Source: Geodermatophilus pulveris (GTDB lineage Bacteria > Actinomycetota > Actinomycetes > Mycobacteriales > Geodermatophilaceae). From it: DNA of 64,000 bases. Location of the stretch: positions 434,001 through 498,000 of the forward strand of contig NZ_FZOO01000003.1 of NCBI RefSeq assembly GCF_900188375.1, read 5' to 3'. This document shows, piece by piece, positions 60,217 to 64,000 of the stretch (positions are counted from its first letter, which is position 1; the number at the start of each line of letters is the position of its first letter). The position numbers and the translations under genes are program-made. The notes beneath the pieces were generated by a model, which saw only the letters and a list, made by a program, of their open reading frames with translations, had not been told where the DNA came from and did not search any database.

Positions 60217-60614
60217 TGGACGCGCAGGCGCCCCGCCCAGCGACGGCCGCCAACCCCAGTCGAGACACGAAGCCTGAGCTGGCGGTTCGGTCGCAGGTAC
60301 ATCGCAAGGGCTTGCGCTTCTACGTGGGGCGTCAGCCGCTCCCCGGTCTACGTCGAACCGCTGATTTGGTATTCCCGCGCCGACGGGTGGCAGTCTTCGT
60401 GGATGGGTGCTTCTGGCACGGCTGCCCACTGCACCTTCGGATGCCGAGGGCCAACCCGGACTACTGGCCCGCCAAGATTGCCCGCAATATGGAGCGGGAC
60501 CGGGAGACCAACGAGAAGCTGACCGAGGCTGGGTGGCGAGTCCTGCGCTTCTGGGAGCACGAGGACCCGGACGACGTCGCCCGTCGGATCGAGCAGGCGG
60601 TCCGTCAGGCGTGA
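60216..60614 (+). CDS. vsr: Vsr, very short patch repair endonuclease
   Basis: Vsr nicks T:G mismatches next to C5-methylated sites. The 132-residue protein carries NPSRDTKPELAVRSQVHRKG, TADLVFPRRRVAVFVDGCFW with Asp50, and HGCPLH with the metal-coordinating His (VDGCFWHGC), NPDYWPAKIARN and EAGWRVLRFWEHE. All active-site positions agree with the E. coli enzyme (Asp51, His64 region, His69). The GTG at 60216 is in frame and consistent with the leaderless -10 site. It is divergent from the methyltransferase gene. Confidence 0.92.
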   Translation: MDAQAPRPATAANPSRDTKPELAVRSQVHRKGLRFYVGRQPLPGLRRTADLVFPRRRVAVFVDGCFWHGCPLHLRMPRANPDYWPAKIARNMERDRETNEKLTEAGWRVLRFWEHEDPDDVARRIEQAVRQA

Positions 60615-60889
60615 GCGTGAGCCGCGACGGCTTCCAAGGCACGGTCCTTGAGTTCATTGAGCGGGCAGTCGCCAAGGACCTCCTCGGCCGAGTCGCAGCA
60701 CCGCTCGCCCCACTGGTCCTCACGCCAGGCGACCCAGCCGAGGTCGGAGTCCAGGTCTAGGGAGAGCACGACATTTGCGCCGTCGGCAGGGAGCTGGACG
60801 CCGAAGTAGCCACCGGCGAGGGAGACCACCGTGCCGCCGGTCGCATCGGCGGCCTTGTCGATCTCCTGCAAGTACGCAGGGTACTCCAC
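60605..60889 (-). CDS. hypothetical 94-residue acidic protein
   Basis: The chain (EYPAYLQEIDKAADATGGTV, VVLSLDLDSDLGWVAWREDQ, ERCCDSAEEVLGDCPLNELK) is acidic and has a beta-alpha look. The GTG at 60889 starts it. Its 3' end overlaps the end of vsr by 10 bp on the other strand. No family is recognised. Size and charge would suit a DNA-mimic or immunity-type protein, but there is no direct evidence. Confidence 0.55.
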   Translation of the reverse strand: MEYPAYLQEIDKAADATGGTVVSLAGGYFGVQLPADGANVVLSLDLDSDLGWVAWREDQWGERCCDSAEEVLGDCPLNELKDRALEAVAAHAHA

Positions 60890-61655
60890 GGGGGCGTCTC
60901 CTCATAGTCGGCCGTTGACGGCATCCTCCCTCAAGACTCCGGCAACACTGCTAATCCCACCGCGAGTGCCGAGACTGCCGATGGCCCCACCTGCGGAGGT
61001 GCCCTCGGAGATAAGCTGAGGGCCGGAACGCAAGGAGGCCCCGCCCTCCGAAGTAGAGGACGGGACGTTCCGTCGAGTGAACGAGTAGGGCGGTCCGTCA
61101 GGCCCGGCGGGAGGCCCTTTGGCGGGTCTCTTCGCGGCCAGCGGCGGCACCTGAGGCGGCGGCTTCGTAGGCGGCCTCGGCTTGGGCGGCGTCCGGAGGG
61201 GTGCCGGTGCCCTTGCCCTTCGGGTAGCAGGCACGGGCGTCGGCAACACCGTCGGCCCAGCCGAGGCGGCGGGGCTTGCCTTCCTGCCCGGCGGCGAGAC
61301 GGCAGTCCGCGGCGGGCCTGTCAGGTGCCGAGTCGCCGCAGCTGGCCTGCAGCAACAGCTCGGAACGCACGGGGATGCCGTCGGCGCAGTCCGACGCCGA
61401 ACGCGTCCGGCGCAAACAGCGCCTGGCCGAACTACTCCAGATCAGCCGGCGGTCGCGGCAATCGGGACCTACGTCATTGCGCTCCGGAACCGCATCGCGG
61501 CGGCTGTTCGAGAACGGGCGCGGCGGCTGATGTCGTCGCATGCCGCGCAGCGTCGCCGCTGGCCCCGAGTCCCCCCAGACACGCCAGATTGGGTGATGCG
61601 GTGCCTGGTGCCCCAGCGAGGCATATGTTTGCGCCGACTTGGGGGGAAATGACAA
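60890..61655. other. poorly coded stretch with uncertain small frames
   Basis: No secure gene. A proline-rich minus frame (60902-61249) and an alanine-rich minus frame (61098-61370) are open, and a short plus frame around 61371 (SDAERVRRKQRLAELLQISR) has a helical look. All lack family signals and clear ribosome sites. It probably contains remnants and the promoter of the 726-residue gene, with GGGGGG at 61641-61646 as ribosome site. Confidence 0.4.
61098..61370 (-). CDS. uncertain small hypothetical protein
   Basis: A GTG-started 90-codon frame (RSELLLQASCGDSAPDRPAA, RRLGWADGVADARACYPKGK, AAQAEAAYEAAASGAAAGRE). Three spaced cysteines and an Ala-rich tail are seen. It might be real because its first half is not obviously biased, but there is no ribosome site and no homologue is recognised. 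Confidence 0.25.
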   Translation of the reverse strand: MRSELLLQASCGDSAPDRPAADCRLAAGQEGKPRRLGWADGVADARACYPKGKGTGTPPDAAQAEAAYEAAASGAAAGREETRQRASRRA

Positions 61656-63836
61656 GTGCCGGACGACAGGCAGTGGAGCGACGCGCTCTGCGATTGGTTC
61701 TACCGACCTGAGCTGGCTGGGCAGCCGGCCTACCTGTTCTGCGATCCGTCCGTGCCCAGCATGATCGCTGAGGCCAATGGCTGGGCGCTGCCAGACCCCT
61801 TGGCGGACTTGCTTTCGGCCGTTAGGTCGCGCGTCGCCGCCAGCGAGCCTCTGGGACCTTGGCTCCGGCAGGCGCATCGCTGGCGCCGTGAAGGCAGAGT
61901 CGGCAACCCTCCGTGGGTAGCCGTGCTCGCCGTCACGGTCCTCGCCGCCTCAGGCGGAGGCCGCGACGACGGGCTCCTGATACACGAGAGGGCGTACTAC
62001 AAGCCTCTGCGGCGGCTCTTTGGCCTGCCGCAGGGAGCGCAACCTCCGGACTTCGACAATGACGTCCGCATGCTGTGGACGTTCCTGCGGGAATGGCTCG
62101 ACGACGATCTAGGCGGCTCGCGAGGGCTAAGCACAGCAAGCGCTCCCAAGCACTTGTGCAACGTGGGATGGGCGCTGTCGCAGACGGTTCTGACACCTGC
62201 TGAGCGGTCCCGCCTCCCCGAGTTCTTCCGACTCATCGGCGCCCTCCCGGGCGAGGACATCGCTCCGGCAGTACTGCTCGCCAGCTATCAGCGTTGGGCG
62301 TCGCGTCGGGGAGGCTTAGGGGCTTCTCCTCCGGAGCTGGACCGGAGTTCTGCCATCCGCGAGGTGTTGGCCGCTGTCCTGCATCAGTCGCTGCTCGCCT
62401 GGGATGGCCGCCCGCGAGACGAGCGCGGACGGGTCACGCTGCCCCTCCTGCTCGGCTACTACAGCGCCCGCGGCGAGATGAGGCTGGCGTCCCGAGCGGT
62501 GCCCGGCCTCGGTCACCGGCGTCTCGCCATCGGGGACCAGGAAATCACGCTCGGAGCTCCGGATGAGCAGATCGTCGTCCCCGGGGACCCGGCCAGTGCA
62601 CTCGAAGGTCAGCCGATACGGGGAATGCTTGCTGCTTCGGAACAGGACCCAGCCGCAGGCGCTCGAGAGATCGAGATGCGGCTTCCCAGCACCGACCTGC
62701 ATGTGCTTGCATCCAGCGCCGAGCTAGCCATGTGGGTTGAGGTCGGTGCCGCGTCATTTGATCACGAGCATGTCGTCATCGTCCGAGAACGTGTCGCGCG
62801 CGAAGCGGAGCGGGCCATGGCCGCCCTTGGCGGCAGCGCCACGCCTCTGACCCGGATCCGGCTGCCCGCGGGCTGGTACGCCTATCACCGCTTCGAGCCA
62901 ACTCGGCTGGCCAACGTCGACCCCAAGCTCGGAGGGCTGGTGCCGAGCCGGGCGGAACTCGCGCAGCTCAGCGGGGGGCTCCCCATCGAGCTGCGGAACC
63001 GGATCTGGCTGACCGCCGGGCCCCCCGATGTAGCTCTGCCGGACCTGGTTGAACGGCAGGAAAGCCAGGTTCTGCGGCTGGACGGCAACGAGCTGCCGTG
63101 GCCAGCGGACAGCAGGTTGCGGCTGCGAGAACACGGTCTGCGTGCCGGCCTCCACGAACTGATCGTGGCTGGCCGAACGATGCGCTTCACCCTGGTCGAT
63201 GAGGCAGTGGACCAGAGTGGACACGGCGACCTCGAACTCACCGTGGACCGGCGGGCTATGGGGCACAGATTTCCCGGCCGCTCTCGGATGTCCGACGATG
63301 GCAACCGGCTCGGAGACAGGTCGACGGCGGCTGTCCCTGTCGAAGTCACCCTTTGCGGCGCGGAACTGACTACCGCGGACGGCGGCAAGGATGTTGCACC
63401 CCTGCCGAGGCACTGGCACCTGCGCATCGGCGGGCTGTATTTTGTGCTCGGCGGTCCCGGTCAGGCTGCCCGATTGCAACCGAGTGCACCGAGCTGGCTC
63501 ATGGACACAGAGCCACGGCTCTATCCGCGTGATGCTGACCTGGACACTGCGTTGTCCGGACTCCCATTCAGCCCGCGCTGGCTGTTGCACGTGCCGCCGC
63601 GGCAACCTCCGACCGTGCTGGACATCGCGGGGGTCTCGCCGGCCCCCAGCCAAGCGCCGGGGAGGCCCACGCTGGAAACCGGGCCCTCGGTGTGGCAGCT
63701 GGCTCTCAAGCATCTCGATTCTGTCGCCGCCCCGGGGCTCCGCGCCCAGTCGGCATGGCGAGCGTGGATCCACGAGGCCGCTGCGTTGTGCGGGACCCAG
63801 CCGCCGCCTGGCGTCATGGTTGGTCGGTGCCAGTGA
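61656..63836 (+). CDS. large protein of unknown function, first gene of a defence-island unit
   Basis: A 726-residue soluble protein. GTG at 61656 follows GGGGGGAAATGACAA. The N-terminal ~250 residues are helical (QWSDALCDWFYRPELAGQPA, WVAVLAVTVLAASGGG, FDNDVRMLWTFLREWLDDDL, AIREVLAAVLHQSLLAWDGR). The middle and C-terminal parts are beta-rich, with repeated Ig/jelly-roll-like strands (RLAIGDQEITLGAPDEQIVV, RIRLPAGWYAYHRFEPTRLA, RNRIWLTAGPPDVALPDLVE, MRFTLVDEAVDQSGHG). No Walker, nuclease or helicase motif is visible. The stop overlaps the next start (GTGA). Position beside a restriction-modification unit suggests a phage-defence role; this is inference and no named family is assigned. Confidence 0.7.
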   Translation: MPDDRQWSDALCDWFYRPELAGQPAYLFCDPSVPSMIAEANGWALPDPLADLLSAVRSRVAASEPLGPWLRQAHRWRREGRVGNPPWVAVLAVTVLAASGGGRDDGLLIHERAYYKPLRRLFGLPQGAQPPDFDNDVRMLWTFLREWLDDDLGGSRGLSTASAPKHLCNVGWALSQTVLTPAERSRLPEFFRLIGALPGEDIAPAVLLASYQRWASRRGGLGASPPELDRSSAIREVLAAVLHQSLLAWDGRPRDERGRVTLPLLLGYYSARGEMRLASRAVPGLGHRRLAIGDQEITLGAPDEQIVVPGDPASALEGQPIRGMLAASEQDPAAGAREIEMRLPSTDLHVLASSAELAMWVEVGAASFDHEHVVIVRERVAREAERAMAALGGSATPLTRIRLPAGWYAYHRFEPTRLANVDPKLGGLVPSRAELAQLSGGLPIELRNRIWLTAGPPDVALPDLVERQESQVLRLDGNELPWPADSRLRLREHGLRAGLHELIVAGRTMRFTLVDEAVDQSGHGDLELTVDRRAMGHRFPGRSRMSDDGNRLGDRSTAAVPVEVTLCGAELTTADGGKDVAPLPRHWHLRIGGLYFVLGGPGQAARLQPSAPSWLMDTEPRLYPRDADLDTALSGLPFSPRWLLHVPPRQPPTVLDIAGVSPAPSQAPGRPTLETGPSVWQLALKHLDSVAAPGLRAQSAWRAWIHEAAALCGTQPPPGVMVGRCQ

Positions 63837-64000
63837 CCGTCGACCATGACCTCCTGCTGCGCTGGTGCTCAGAACGGTCGTCGGGCTCGCTGACGGCCTT
63901 TCGCGAGGCCCATGACTGGCTGCGTGAAGAGCGCGGCGCAGGAGAGCCGGCTGGTCCGGATCCCCGATCCGAGCAGGATCGATGGATGTGGTCGTTGCAG
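63833..64000 (+). CDS. start of the partner gene (cut by the window end)
   Basis: A GTG overlapping the previous stop begins TVDHDLLLRWCSERSSGSLT with AFREAHDWLREERGAGEPAG and RWMWSLQ. Only 56 residues are visible: a helical N-terminus that could be the DNA- or partner-binding end of a larger protein. The GTGA overlap shows it is co-translated with the 726-residue protein. Confidence 0.6.
   Translation, partial: MTVDHDLLLRWCSERSSGSLTAFREAHDWLREERGAGEPAGPDPRSEQDRWMWSLQ

Noticed and set aside
60902-61249. Proline-rich minus-strand frame as a gene
   Set aside because: Low complexity, no ribosome site and no homologue recognised; reported only as part of an uncertain stretch.

Overview
High-GC (about 70%), GTG-rich DNA with actinobacterial gene content (SigG-like sigma factor, SrmL-type ligase fragment, LuxR/LAL regulators, DUF4389/DUF4386 membrane proteins). 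The style fits Geodermatophilaceae (Blastococcus/Modestobacter/Geodermatophilus), but that placement is inference. The window is a chromosomal left half (1 to about 33.9 kb) and a mobile, defence-rich right half (about 33.9 to 64 kb).

Left half. 1-6.4 kb: the end of a surface/secreted-type protein, an extracytoplasmic-function-type sigma factor, an SDR (short-chain dehydrogenase/reductase) remnant, an FHA-HTH protein next to a Ser/Thr kinase, and a secreted SH3-like protein. 6.5-10.6 kb: a complete nickel-pincer lactate racemase set, larA-larE facing larB-larC. 10.7-16.9 kb: a secreted DUF1996 protein, a dead FAD monooxygenase, an alpha/beta hydrolase and a DoxX fusion protein, facing a large XRE-ATPase-TPR regulator. 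17.4-18.2 kb: three broken genes joined together (SrmL-like ligase, MazF toxin with its antitoxin, IS3 transposase). 18.2-24.3 kb: a LAL-type LuxR regulator facing a methyltransferase and a hydrolase-glycosyltransferase fusion. 24.4-33.2 kb: a MazF fragment, DUF6544 and membrane genes, an alcohol dehydrogenase-like enzyme, a DUF2306/DUF4386/DUF4389 membrane cluster, a receiver-like protein and a histidine kinase/response regulator pair.

Right half. A 47-bp sequence corresponding to the 3' part of a tRNA-Gly(TCC) gene occurs three times in the same orientation (33871, 44239, 48995) without a 5' tRNA half. These look like attachment sites of integrative elements stacked at one tRNA gene. Element A (about 10.4 kb) carries an integrase and excisionase, a decayed PIN toxin module, an IS481 remnant, two membrane proteins, a complete tRNA-Met(CAT), a Schlafen/AlbA-type gene in a row with a GIY-YIG protein, and a DUF4062 protein. 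Element B (about 4.7 kb) carries an intact MazEF-like pair, a two-component system and membrane proteins. Element C runs past the window end. It holds a dead integrase, a GmrSD-type DUF262/DUF1524 enzyme, a second integrase/excisionase pair, an IS110 element, dead IS3 and IS5 transposases, a fragment resembling a McrA-type restriction gene, a SacI-like restriction-modification pair with Vsr, and an unrecognised two-gene unit at the right edge. Both excisionase genes have 11-bp tandem repeats starting 14 bp upstream of the start codon.

No CRISPR array or rRNA gene was seen. The most promising unknowns are the 61656-64000 gene pair, the three-gene Schlafen/GIY-YIG row and the paired membrane proteins at 37481-38610.
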